Origin: Trichoplax adhaerens | Lineage: Eukaryota > Placozoa > Uniplacotomia > Trichoplacea > Trichoplacidae | Assembly: GCF_000150275.1 (NCBI RefSeq) | Contig: NW_002060948.1 | Location: forward strand, 5,560,241-5,624,240 | Direction of reading: 5' to 3' | Length of the DNA: 64,000 nucleotides | Part shown: piece after piece, positions 25,980 through 46,700 of the stretch | Position numbering within the stretch: position 1 is the first letter of the stretch | How the letters are laid out: every line of letters starts with the position of its first letter | The notes under the pieces: generated by a model | Told to the model about the DNA's origin: nothing | Databases searched by the model: none | What the model saw: only the letters and a program-made list of their open reading frames with translations | Translations under genes and position numbers: made by a program

Positions 25980-28233
25980 TCATTTGTTGATAATAGCACC
26001 ATAAGGATGTACACTGTAGGTCATTTTAGGAAGATCTTTAAAAGTTCTACGTAGAAGCGTATACACCTAGAAGAAAGAATGTAAATAGCTATTCAATACG
26101 GGTATACAATAGATTGCTGAGGTCAAGAACGTTAGTAAAATAACTTAAAACAGAAAGTAGCAGAAGCTTGAGGGATTTAAAGTAAAGTAACAAGAATTTG
26201 AAAGTAATTAGTGAACACTACCTCTTCCGCCTGCCAAAAATCACAATATAGCCAAACGATAGTTTTCTTATCCTGTAAAAACAAGTAATAAATATATCAT
26301 TCAGTTTATCAAAAAAGCAGCTCACGTTAATCTAATAATACGTACGTATAAGTACTATGTATTAAAGCATCCATGACTTACAAACTATACGCAGCTCGTA
26401 TCGCATAACAGTTAGCAAATTACCTCTTCTTTAATAACAGCTTTACAATTAGGAAATGATCCTTCGGATAACAATTCGCACAGTCTCGGCCAAAATTCTT
26501 TCGCAGTGTATTTTCCTGTGACAGTATCATAAAATTCGTATGATAGAAATAATAATTTTCATGATAATAACGAGCGCAGCAAGTTAAGTTTTTTACATTA
26601 TAGTGCATATCCATTTTAAATTATGCACTGTTTAATATCTTTTACCTGCTTTAGAACAGGAAATAATCCATTTACCACGAGTCCACTTCGAGACATTGCC
26701 CAGTTTCTCTTTGGCAAGGCTATATTCTTGACTTAAATTACTACTAACGACAGATGATGTTGAAGTTGTAGCCATAGACACACACCACTGCTATTGATTG
26801 AAGTAAGATTAAGGAATAAACGTAGGTTATATTAAGGCAAATCCTTCAGATATTATTCATGAATGGCATAGCCATGTACTACAATCTTGAATCTCTTGAT
26901 TTCAAATATGCTAGTAAGCGTGAGCAAACACTGGAGTGATATACAATAAATGTAGCCTAAACTTGCTTACAGGTTTCCATTCGGTATCTGTTTCCTTAGA
27001 ACTTGAAATATCGCTGTCAATTTTCCGTGGTAATAATGATACGTTCTCGTGTTGCTCATTTTTACGTTTCACAGCTATTGTGTCCTGGCGGTCTAATTTT
27101 TAAAGGAATTAATCATACTTACTGTCGCTCCAAATGAAAATACGTGTGTAACTTTCATGTTTTGTTGTCACAAAATGATACTACAGTAAGTACAATGAAT
27201 GGTAATTTCTATGAATAATAACAATACGGATCCATGCACTGTATGAGACACAAATAGAAGATATTGTTGATTAAGCTACTTACAATTGGAAATCTCAACA
27301 GTAGGTGGTAACAAACGAGGCACAAATGCCTTAAATGTATGGCAGTCTACAAAGTAGCAAAATTGAGCAGGAATATTATAGATGACTGTTATTTATCATC
27401 ATTTCATCACTGGTAGAAAGTTGCATTACATGTTAGACATAAACAATGTGCTGGTTATACTTGTGACTACTAGTAGGTGATGAGTGTCATGTAATGACTG
27501 TATAAATATACATGGACTACTAGAAGATGTCCAGTAGCCCATGAAATACATAACCAAGACCTTAGTGACTTACATACTCAATTTGGTAGTATGTGTATGT
27601 AATATTTTGACGAGTATTGGCATTGCAATATGCAATGTGTATATGCATGTATAGTATAGTAAATTTCTTTACATTCTTGCAAGCTTTCTGCAAATCAACA
27701 ATCGATCTAACTTTAGCGTACTGCTACTTTACTCAGATTTTAAATTTGATCTTATGTTTACAAATTTGGGTACATTTCGGCCGATTGCCAGAATGTACCT
27801 TCTAATGAAGTGCTCTTACAAAATGATATTAGGTTAAAAGCATATATGCTTGATACCACAGTGGCGTTGCTACTTTAATGAGACAGAAAAGTTGCTTGCT
27901 GTAGTGGAATATAACATGTACTTTACTCGTACATCGTACACGCGTATATACTGTATTCTGCAGTAGAAGTCCAAGGTATAACAAGACAAGTATGTATTAC
28001 GTTCATTAGCATTTAACGAGGACAGTACAATTATATATGTATATATTATATTATTTATTATTATTATTACCATTCCAGAGAGTAAATTTTCGTTTCTGTT
28101 GTCTGTCTGGATTACGTTGTTTATAATAAATCAATCTTTGAAGCTGCAGCACATTGAATACTCCACTGCTACCTTTTTCTTGACCTGTTGGCCAGTGCAT
28201 AGCAACTTCTAAGTAGTCTGCAGCATTTTCCAT
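25980..28233 (-). CDS. Seven-exon protein, DUF1917/UPF0696-like (tentative)
   Basis: Exons on the complement: 28233-28071, 27346-27284, 27092-26971, 26787-26646, 26515-26424, 26272-26222, 26066-25980 (stop TGA). All junctions are GT-AG with matching phases and give 239 codons, which strongly supports one gene. The C-terminal half reads SKWTRGKWIISCSKAGKY, KEFWPRLCELLSEGSFPNCK, KTIVWLYCDFWQAEEV and LLRRTFKDLPKMTYSVHPYG. The order (GKW, a W..L...L.EG helix, an IVxLYCDF strand, a second helix, then a TYxxxPYG end) resembles the human C11orf68/BLES03 family as I remember it, which has a DUF1917 domain. The match is by pattern only. The N-terminal part (MENAADYLEVAMHWPTGQEK) is unfamiliar. The ATG at 28231-28233 is provisional: the frame stays open upstream through a hydrophobic stretch, so another first exon is possible. 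An alternative internal start is ATG 26775. Confidence 0.7.
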
Positions 28234-28451
28234 CGCGTTGATAGAGCCATGACAATATACGGGTACCAAGAATGCCAAAATGCAGCTACAAAGAATGAGA
28301 ATTGAAGGTTGGGTTAATCAAGGTAATTAGACTCACACTGTACGTAATTTACAGTCAAGTGTTCATTCTTGTATACCGTAGTACCAAAACATATAGTGTC
28401 CGTTTTTAGTTTGTCTATGGTCAAATCATAGAGGTAATGATTGGTTGATTA

Positions 28452-30610
28452 CAATACAGTACTGTACAGTACAGTACTACAGTACAATCACATGGTGCTG
28501 TACTCAGTGTACTGTGGGCCCGCTGGAATTGTCACCTTATCGAGACATGTCAACAATATCGTTTATTCTGAAGTTTTCGATCACTGATATATTATTTTTT
28601 CATTTTTATCAATTAATTGTAAACAGAAGAAATGTAATGTACTGTACATGCATCAGATTTTTCGAAAAATACAAGCATGGCTATGAAGTTATCTACAAAT
28701 TAATTTAATTTATACCGTACACGCGTATAATAATTATTATACAATGCACCCTAAAATCGATTGCAGAGACTTGCAAGAGAATTTTTCCTAGAAACTTCTA
28801 CTTAATCCAGTAAAACCCCACGATATCTCTGGGTAGAAACAAGTTGATTAAGCCATGCGCTGAATGTTGAAAAGCAATCGGAATCCACCTATGCTATAGA
28901 CGAAGTTGATTTATGCTAATTATTTCAAAATTGGACAACCTACAGTACGCTAGAGACTCTCTAATAGGGTCTCTTAACTGCACACGATCCAGAGTACAGT
29001 ACAGTACTGTACAGTACCACTATGAGTCGTTGATAGACCTGGTCACTCTAAAAACTAAGATACAGTACTGTACAGTACACTGAGTACAGTACACTAGTTA
29101 ATAACAGTTTACAGTACAGTATATGGTACAGTACAGTACTGTACGGTACAGTGTAGTGTACTGTACAGTACTGTACTGTGTAATTATTCCAGTACAGTAC
29201 AATACAGTATACAGTAATTACAATTATCGCGCTCACGTGCAATTCTGTAACGAGAAGCCCCACCCGTTTAGTGCAAAATCCAAATCGATACAGTACTTTC
29301 CTACAGTACTGTACACTGTGCAGTACAGTATGTACTGTAGTTTTCAGTTCAGTCACGTTGAAAGTACTGTACAGTGTACAGTACAGTACTCTGTCTATGG
29401 GTACCAATACTAAACAAATACGTTATTTATTTAGTAGCAGCTAATTTGGGTGTCAATCATGTACTGAACAGTGTTCTATCTGCACGATACAGTTAAAACT
29501 AGTTGAAACGACCAGTAAAATAGTTGGCCTCTCCATTTTGAGCACAGTAAAAAAAGTCCATTTCCCGTCCCTCTCTTTCTTTTTACTGTCAAGGTAGTGG
29601 TTCTGCGTGCTGTACATACAGTACAATAAGTACTACTTGTACAGTACTGTACTGGACATTTGACTACAGTCAATAGTACTGTACTGTACGTACAGTACAG
29701 TAGTCCATGGTAGTGTACAGTACAGTACAGACTACGGTACTGTTCAGTATTTGCTAAATGGGTGATTTTGGGTTTTTCACATACATGTACAGTAGAATGC
29801 ATTCTGACTAAGGCAACAGCACTGTGGAGACACTTCAGTTCTAGTACTGTACAGTACTGTACAGTGCAGTACAGTACGTACTGTACAGTACTGTACTGTA
29901 TTCACTAGGGTCATGACCTATAGGATTACAGTACAGTACGATTCACTCGTGTTTACTGTACTGTACAGTACAGTACCTCTACCGCACAGTAATGTACTGT
30001 ACACTGTACAGTACTGTATTGCTTAAAGCTGCTTAACTGCTTGATTTGAACTTGTAGTACTGTACACTAGTGTACAGTACATTTGTAAAAGTTTAGAACT
30101 AAGATACAGTTCAGTACAGTACAATGTACATTTATTTTCAATAAAAGCATTCACGGTAAGTGATTGTGTGAACACGTCAGGAACATTATTTGTTATGTTA
30201 TAATAATAATTATTATTATTATTATTACAGCATATTATAAGAAAGTTACGGCATCGGCCATAGGGGAAAAAATGAACTAGAAGTAGGATTGCTGGACCTC
30301 ATTTTTGTCTCGCTTTATTACAGCTATAATACGAAAAGTTGTTTCTCATTTTTATCACGACGCCACGCTGATCACTTTTAGTATAGTACAGTATTGTATT
30401 AATGGTTTCCTACAGTACAGTACTTCAGCACTACAGTACAGCGTACTGTACGTACTGTACTGTACTGTACTGTACTGTAGCTGTTAACAGACGCTGGGTC
30501 CATCATTACAGTGAATAAGTCATCATGTACAGTACTCCCACGTCCATACTGTACACTACACTGTACAGTATGGACGTCAAGTGTACTGTACACTGTACTG
30601 TACAGTATGG
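28452..30610. repeat. Main CWGTA pentanucleotide cluster
   Basis: At least ten runs made of CAGTA and CTGTA units lie within about 2.2 kb: 28455-28490, 28993-29020, 29060-29215, 29286-29385, 29640-29730, 29843-29902, 29955-30018, 30058-30122, 30384-30479 and 30528-30610. Unit identity switches between A and T at the second position, so most runs contain palindromes such as gtacagtactgtac. The purest run, near 30452-30479, is TACTG repeated about five times. The register is usually kept at 5 bp inside a run, with occasional one-base slips (agtgtact, acgtac). Confidence 0.9.
30539..30578 (+). repeat. Perfect hairpin with CWGTA stem upstream of FoxJ2/3
   Basis: acgtccatactgtaca (30540-30555) pairs perfectly with 30562-30577 across a 6-nt loop. 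The right arm plus flank recurs at about 30599-30614 (tgtacagtatggacgtca), so the left arm has two possible partners. It lies about 280 bp before the FoxJ2/3 start codon. The function is unknown. Confidence 0.85.
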
Positions 30611-30854
30611 ACGTCAGTGGTGCGCATTTTTAGAGGCTGTCTTTGACGAGATTGACAACTTGCCAATCAATACTGTTCAATTTGCATAATTTCGCCCACC
30701 GTAGAATTTGTACTGTACGCCGCGCCGCGTTCAGTACCAGTATGAGGCAACAAAGTGAATCGACCTGGTCGAGCGAGAGTGGTCGAATCACCCCTCTCAA
30801 GTGTGTGACAGTACAGTACAGTAGAAGCGACGTGAAGTCGACTAGTGTATTATT

Positions 30855-39373
<8,519 letters not shown>

Positions 39374-42300
39374 GAGCAAATGATTAAATAATTTGTAAGT
39401 TTTTTGTTCGCTTTAATCCACTTAGAACGACAAAGACGAATACAAGTACATACTTTTTTTGTGTATATATATTGTTGCCAAGTTAGTGGCTGTTACATTG
39501 CGAAAGTTTAATTTTGTGGTATGATCTGTACCAGCTTGTTCAACGAGCTAGTGTAATGTAAAACCACCTGTATCATGTATAATGAAAGATGGGTTCATGT
39601 TATTAGTTTACAGTTAATCACGAAGATCTGAAATGTGCGTTATCTTACTTAACTTTAATTTAAATCCTGTATCGATAAATAATAATGGCATGGTCTTTTA
39701 TTGCTTTATCTTGGGATTTGTTACTCCTCGATTCTATGTCTTTCAAAATATTGGAGTGAATGTACAGTAGATAGATCCCTAGTGTACAGTATATTCATAG
39801 GCTTGTGTAGATTACATATTGCATTTTTTGGCCATGACAAGATGCAATTATGTTGGTATTCAAAGTTTTGTTTTTTTCTGCTTGGCCATGTTGTAGTTAT
39901 AGTATATCAGGATTTCTATATCATTGATATATATATATATTGATTGTTAGTAGACTTTTAGAAGTACTTAATTCTCATCTTTACTAATGAGACGAAAGAA
40001 AATGGTTACAATTTTGTGTCTTGTTGTCTTCATATTATTACAGTAATGATGATATGTTGCGATCTCTATGCAGTTTTGTTTAATTTATTATGATAATACA
40101 GTAACTACTTTAAATCTACGTTATGTTCTACCTTATACTGAATGAAACACGATTTCATTATTGTTATACATTTAAACTGTTGCACCTCGAATTGTTTAAC
40201 GAAGGCATCAGAATTTAACTGCCTAAAAGAGAAGGCGATGACAGTAATTGTTAAGAAAATTAGTTGAAAAATTAGAATCGTAAATGTTATATTTATCGTT
40301 AAGATCCAAAATTGAATAAAGTTAAAATATTTCTTGACATTTTGCAAACGGAATTTTTTTATACCTATTCCCTGTAGTACTTGCATTTAATATCGCCTCA
40401 TTTGGCTATGATTTTAGGTTTATTTTATCGATATATGTAGCGAGCTTTGACAATGATACTCGTATATTAAATAGCAAAACTGAGGCTTTTTGATAATCTT
40501 CATTTATATAAAAATGATCCATATACAGTAGTCTCTAAGACCGCGGTACATCATACTTTTAATAGCCCATCAGATATGTCCATTGTATAGTATTAATCGT
40601 AACAGTAGAATTAAATAAAACAATTCGAACTAAAGTAATTTATTGCGCAATAATATAGCTAGTTAACTAGCTTCCAGTTTGATTGGGTGATTTAGAAAGT
40701 AATTATCATTGATAATTACTCTAATTACATGAGTCTATCTATTTACTAATGGACAATTACATGCACATCTAAAATTTAGAATAGAGTATTCGTATACAGA
40801 CAGTATCAAGAACATTCCGAATAAATCTTTGCTATTTAACAATATTAACAAGTCCAATGATCACGATAATATCCATGAGCTATGCTTTCAGCGCGTATTA
40901 TATAAGAATATAGGTATGAATACGATATTGTTCTGAATAATCTGGTTAAGCAATTGAAAATTATAACAAATTTGTTAGTAATGTTTGCCGCCGGTTGCTA
41001 ATAGTGTTGAATGCACGCCGCTATGCAATATGCAAGATATCAGCCGCACGAATTTATTAAATCAACAGATTGGTGAATCCTTGAGAGTAAATACATATAA
41101 ATTCTTCTTTATACTATTTGATATCATGCACCTGAGTACTGATAACGTTAAAGCTTTACTACTGTATGATGGAGGGAATTTCACAGTCCAGAATTTATTA
41201 ACTTCCTGGTTAAGCAAATGCTTAAACGCAGTTATCAGACTTGATATCGTTATATAGTTTCAGCCAATGAATATTGTTCGTATTGAGCTGCTGGTGTATA
41301 CGAGTAAAAAAATATGAAATACTCGATACAACTCATGAATTTACGGTGCTGTAGTAAATTACTGTTTGTGCAAATGCTAGAAAACCCGATAAAAGACTTA
41401 TGTTATCCATAAGTATCAATTGCCAAATGATTTGAATGTTAGGAGGCATAAATGAAATAATCAGCTAATCTACACATTTGCTGTATGTAAGATCTTAGAC
41501 TTTCGACTCTGATAATTAATTTACACGTATACGCTGATAAAACTGCAGCCTTCATATCTAATTTATTGGTTATAGCATGCAACTAAATTTTCTTGAACAT
41601 CACTCTAAAGCTGATATGTGAATATTGAACTCTTAGCAAGATAAAGCCAAAGTATAACATCTTATCCATCCATAATATAGTGTCTACGTTATAATACCCT
41701 AGCTTAGATAACCCTAAAGGACTTCTGATACGTCATTCTCAGCTATAGTTATTTTATGGTATTTTTATACTTTTAAGAGCTAAAACATCAACTACAATAC
41801 ATGGACTAGCCATTCATATTACAGGTCAAGCACTAGCATGCCACATTAATATTAGTCGCATAAAAGCATCTAATCCAATGCATTCTAGCATGTAATCCAC
41901 GCACTACTGGACTATTACAATAGTATACGAGTACTACAAATTAGCAATGCTTAAAGGATAGATACATATGATTTCGATGCTGTGTTTTTAATTAATCTAT
42001 AAAATGTCATCTATTCTTTCCTTTATTCTACATTTTTATAATGGGATGTTATCTAATTAGATAATAGGTAAGCATTTTTTAAACAATAGCCCACGCTATA
42101 GATAACAATATATCATTTGTTTAGAGAAGAATACTATCCATCCGCCTCTGGGTTGTCAATGACGCTAAAAGACCCATTCTTCCACTTCATCAACATAGCT
42201 ATCAATCTTATGCCAGATAGAATTAGCATTTTAAGTACTCTACGTCAGAACTAACAAGTTAATAGACTATACGATGATCAAAGGAGACTGTAAGTTATAC

Positions 42301-43775
42301 TATATAACCGTTTGTATCATAATTGCCATAATATAGTCTTGAAAGCTTGTGTCATCTTACAATAAATTCCATCTTTCACAGATTAATTACGTTCAACCGC
42401 ACGAATGAATAATTATTTAAGTGGCGATGGCTGCAATTCTAATCTAAACTATTTCAAGTACTGATAATTTCGTTAAGTGAGAAAGGTAAGAGATAGGCAG
42501 AAATTTGGCGAGCTTAAAAGGAATGTGTTTATTAGAATCAGCGATTTTCTTGTTACCCTTACGGTAGTCAACTTGCCCATTCACCAACTTGTTATATTGT
42601 TATCTTTAGTCTATTATTAATTGAAGTAATTACTATATCATTACATGTACGTATATATATAAATAATATACTGTATACTAACGCTGTTGTTATGGGCACC
42701 ACAGCGCTAACGTGAATCAACATAACACTGCCATCGACTATGTTGTTAATGATGTTAAGCTTAAGCTGATTCGACTGCGGTAATATGAATAAAATAGCGA
42801 CGCTTAAGTAATGCCGAAATATTTTTAAAATGATAGATAAAATGATCGACTAGCATGATGAAAGGAGAAACGATATCATATACTCCTTCATTTTGGATAC
42901 GAATCTACTACATCTTATAGCTTCGATCATATCTATTTCTTGTAAATATACATTATTAAAAGCATTGATAGAATAGAATGTTAGAAACTTCTACTTCTAG
43001 AGAAGGTGGACTTGTAATCGTATAATGATTAGAAAATGATGGATCACTGAAATTCGTACATCTATGTTATCGGGGTCAACAATATCTTATAAATCACTTT
43101 ACTCTTAATAGAACGTGGGTAATATTTGCGATGATGTAAATATTATCTTCTGCTATGAATACTACCACTACATTATAGCAACTATGAATCGAGGTTCTTA
43201 AGAGGATAGCAGAATAGTTCAGGGCATCCGCTAGCTGAATTGTTGCTAATCCTTCCGATAATATGATATAATCTGAGTTAGACTGTACATTCGATCATAC
43301 AGATGAAGTCATTCTTATGCTATACAGCAATATGAACAATAATCTTAATGTACGAGTAATGTACGAGTATAACCGTTTCCATGTTACGAATTTAATTGTT
43401 GCTAACATACCATTACAAATTTAATTTAAGAATTCATATTGCGATGAAAATAAAGTCAATCTTATATTAATAAGAATGTAACTTTCCTATAAATTAAAAT
43501 TAAATCATGGTGTAACTATTTCAACCCGCAATTAAGGCATTTCTTATCCTATCGGTATAACGTTAACCTAAACATTTCATATAACAGAACTAAAGTTAGA
43601 GCATTTTAAAATGTATAGTCCATCGTAATGTTTCGCTATAGTAATAAAATTAAGCTTCTCAAGTCTCTAAGGACATCAATTATTCGAAACGATACTGATT
43701 TTAATATTACTAAGTAGTTCTAGGAAAGATTTTAAGTTTCAGTTATCATTTTAAATCCGACTATTTTATTACTAG
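39374..43775. other. Intergenic, 4.4 kb, nothing supported
   Basis: FoxJ2/3 3' flank and upstream of the coiled-coil gene. AT-rich, with only short ORFs (39701-39943, 40105-40386, 40985-41257) that lack splice context or recognisable homology. Some of it may be non-coding exon or intron of the downstream gene, because a splice-acceptor-like ctag lies directly before the 43776 ATG. Confidence 0.45.
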
Positions 43776-46700
43776 ATGGAAGACGAGGAGATTCAACAGA
43801 TTAATAAAAGATTAGAAAGTGATGGAATAGATGCAACTGCTACTGCTGAATTGAAATTGCGATATGTATGGAGGAAATTATGCCAAGCTGAAGAACAATT
43901 GCAACATGCTATGCAAGATATTGATGATATCAATGATCGCCATTTTAACGAAAAATCTCAACTGGAAGATTATTTACAACATTGCCAAACGTTAATGAAT
44001 GAATTTCAAGAATATACCGTTGAGATGGCTAAAGCAAAGCAATCAAGCGCGAATAACTCTCACAATTCAAAATTTTCCGCCTATTCAGTGATTAAATCCA
44101 ATATTAGTATGTCGACACCATTAGCTAAAGGTCGCAATGGAGTTTCTAGTCCATCCAGTACCTTTAGCAGCCCATATATCAGCCCTAGAGAAGAGAAATA
44201 TCGAGATATAACCAACACGAATAAGTCTTCCATGGATTCCGTCCTAGCTAATATTAAGCTTGAGCAAGTGCAATGTTATAACGATGAACTAAAGGAAAAA
44301 GTAATTACAACAGTAGATTAACTTTTAGCTGACTTTTAAAAATGAGGCTTATTTAATAACTTTATAAATTGTTAAAATATCTACTATATAACGAACTTGA
44401 CTACAAATGATTCTGATTTAGATCAGATTAGTTCCTTTACAATAATTCGTCAAGATATATTTTAACTGAGCAATTTATTCTAGAAGAAGTGTTAACCTAC
44501 TTCCGATCGTATCATGTAGAGAGAGACATTGCATACTATTATTCGTAACGTTACATTCAGCTGATAATAGATTAGCTATAATTACTGATGGTAATTAATG
44601 GTATTAAAGCTTATTACTCGTAGCAATCAATAGCGATATACTGTACAGTATGATAAGGAAATGATCTGTTCTAGTAGAAGATGTTGATGTCCATCTTTCG
44701 AGATTATACCAGGAAGAAGATGCATGGGATACTCATTTGTTAACCAGTTTGGCTATAAACAATGATATCGATCAGTAGCATTAAAAACTATTACTTTACA
44801 ACGGTGAATCGAGATGTATGCTAAAAAATAGTTTTAGTCGTAAGTACTGACATACTTTAACTATACAAGATACGTTTGATACTGTGCTGCTTGATTGAAC
44901 GTACAGTATAATTGGCTATAATTACTAATATCGATTAGCTCGGCAGCTTGAATAACAATTCCATTCAAAATTTTTTCTATAATATTGAATTTGTGAAGCA
45001 ATTTCGAGTTAACAATATCTATAGTTATAGCTAAAGCTGGATTTCAAAGTAATTACGACTAAATACTATCTTGGATCTATTGATTAATTGTTCGATTCGA
45101 TGTATAAAATTTGACTATTAGCTTATTTCATTAATTTAGGGTAAATTAATTAAAGAATAAAGAATGTAGATAAAGTTGATCAATTATCATATCTATTAAA
45201 TGATGTAGCTTAACCTTCTTATAATTAATGTTATAGGTAAAGCAGCTGAATAAAACGCTCAAAGTAGAGCGTGATCGAGCCATGACACGCGATGTCGAAC
45301 ATCAAATTGCCATAAACAAAATTAAGATTACAAGCGAACAAATGGCAACTAATAAAAAATTTAATTTGGTAAGTTAGTTTAATGGCCATTGAAGAAAAAT
45401 CTCTACTCCTGTGAATATTTCAAGATGTTATCGTGATTACTGTAGTCGTTTTAATTTAGCAGAGTAGTATAATACGACTTACGTATCTAAATGTAGCAAA
45501 AACTAGAGTATATTGCTATAAACTAATTCAAATTGATCTGAGTGATAGGATAACAAAACACGCAAGCTTTACAATTTAATCCGACTATAGATTAGCGTGT
45601 CATATCATCATTCCATGCTTTGCAGCTAGTATATTTATATACATGAAATTGATAGTCCATTTAGTGATGACTTGAGTGATTGTAGCTATTCAGTTTACTT
45701 TATTGGGTACTTCACTGTCTTTGGATTAGGAAGCAACATTGTATATTATTACGTTTAATCTGTAATGATGTTTAAATCTAGTTGAAGGTAATAGACCACA
45801 TTAATAAAATGTGTTACGTCGATACAGATTGAAACAATTAGGATTACTATTTCAATTATTACGATACTGGCTTGTAATCATTTTAGTGTCTACCCAAAAT
45901 ATAAAGTTCTGAACTGTTTTAATTTTGTAAGGAAAGACGGAATCAATTTATGATATAACGATACGGTAAATCGCTAACATTAATGTTTCTTCTTGATGTC
46001 TTTAGGATATATTTAAATTTACTGACTCTAACAAATTAGCAGACCAGATGTCCGAGAATAATGAAAGGTAAGGAGTCACTGTTTTTGTTTACCTATAAGT
46101 ATGTCGATGATGATCGGCTCATATCATTTTTAGGCTTAAATTAAGATGAAATTATACAATGAGAATACAATACATAAAATTGTTATGATTAATTATATTA
46201 ATTCTAATTAATGGATTGTGATGGAGGGTTCGAAGAGTCAGATAATGTGGTTTTAGTTGCCATGCAGAGAATTGCACAAGGAGCTTAAGAAAAGAGGATA
46301 CTTTATTGTAGATTGTAGTTAGGTACAGTGTGATAATTACGGTAGGTCAGTGTGTTAGCTGCCGTGAGTAAAGTGTGAATACTAACTGTAACTAATAATG
46401 CAACTTAAAACAAATCTAAGGTAGAAAACGGCAGTATTTATAGCTATAGCATTAGAACACATGCAGAGAACATGATTGTAGGATTAGATACAACATATAC
46501 CGTAACAGGTTATAGAATAGCAGATGATTGTAGAAAATAGCGAGGACTGTAATAACTAAATGTAGTAAGCCATATTTGAATGTAGAGCGAACAGACTGTA
46601 GATATGTCTAAATATAAGATCAACACAACATGTCTATATTTAAGAGTAGAATATAGCTACAGTATATTCTAAATACACTACATGGATAATTACCGTGCTT

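Larger units (their letters stand above)
28234..30854. other. Divergent intergenic region rich in CWGTA repeats
   Basis: Between the minus-strand gene and FoxJ2/3. Apart from the CWGTA clusters and an ATT microsatellite (30201-30228) I see no coding exon. The paired ORFs on both strands near 29048-29413 arise because the repeat has no stop codon in any frame. Confidence 0.6.

Noticed and set aside
29048-29413. Overlapping ORFs of 96-119 codons on both strands, rich in Tyr, Cys, Thr, Val, Gln and Ser
   Set aside because: They are translations of the CWGTA repeat, which has no stop codon in any frame. The same applies to ORFs at 22962-23285, 23567-23797, 28445-28708, 29476-29802 and 30305-30593.
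40105-40386. 93-codon minus-strand ORF with a hydrophobic segment
   Set aside because: AT-rich hydrophobic frames arise easily by chance. There is no splice context, homology or composition shift.
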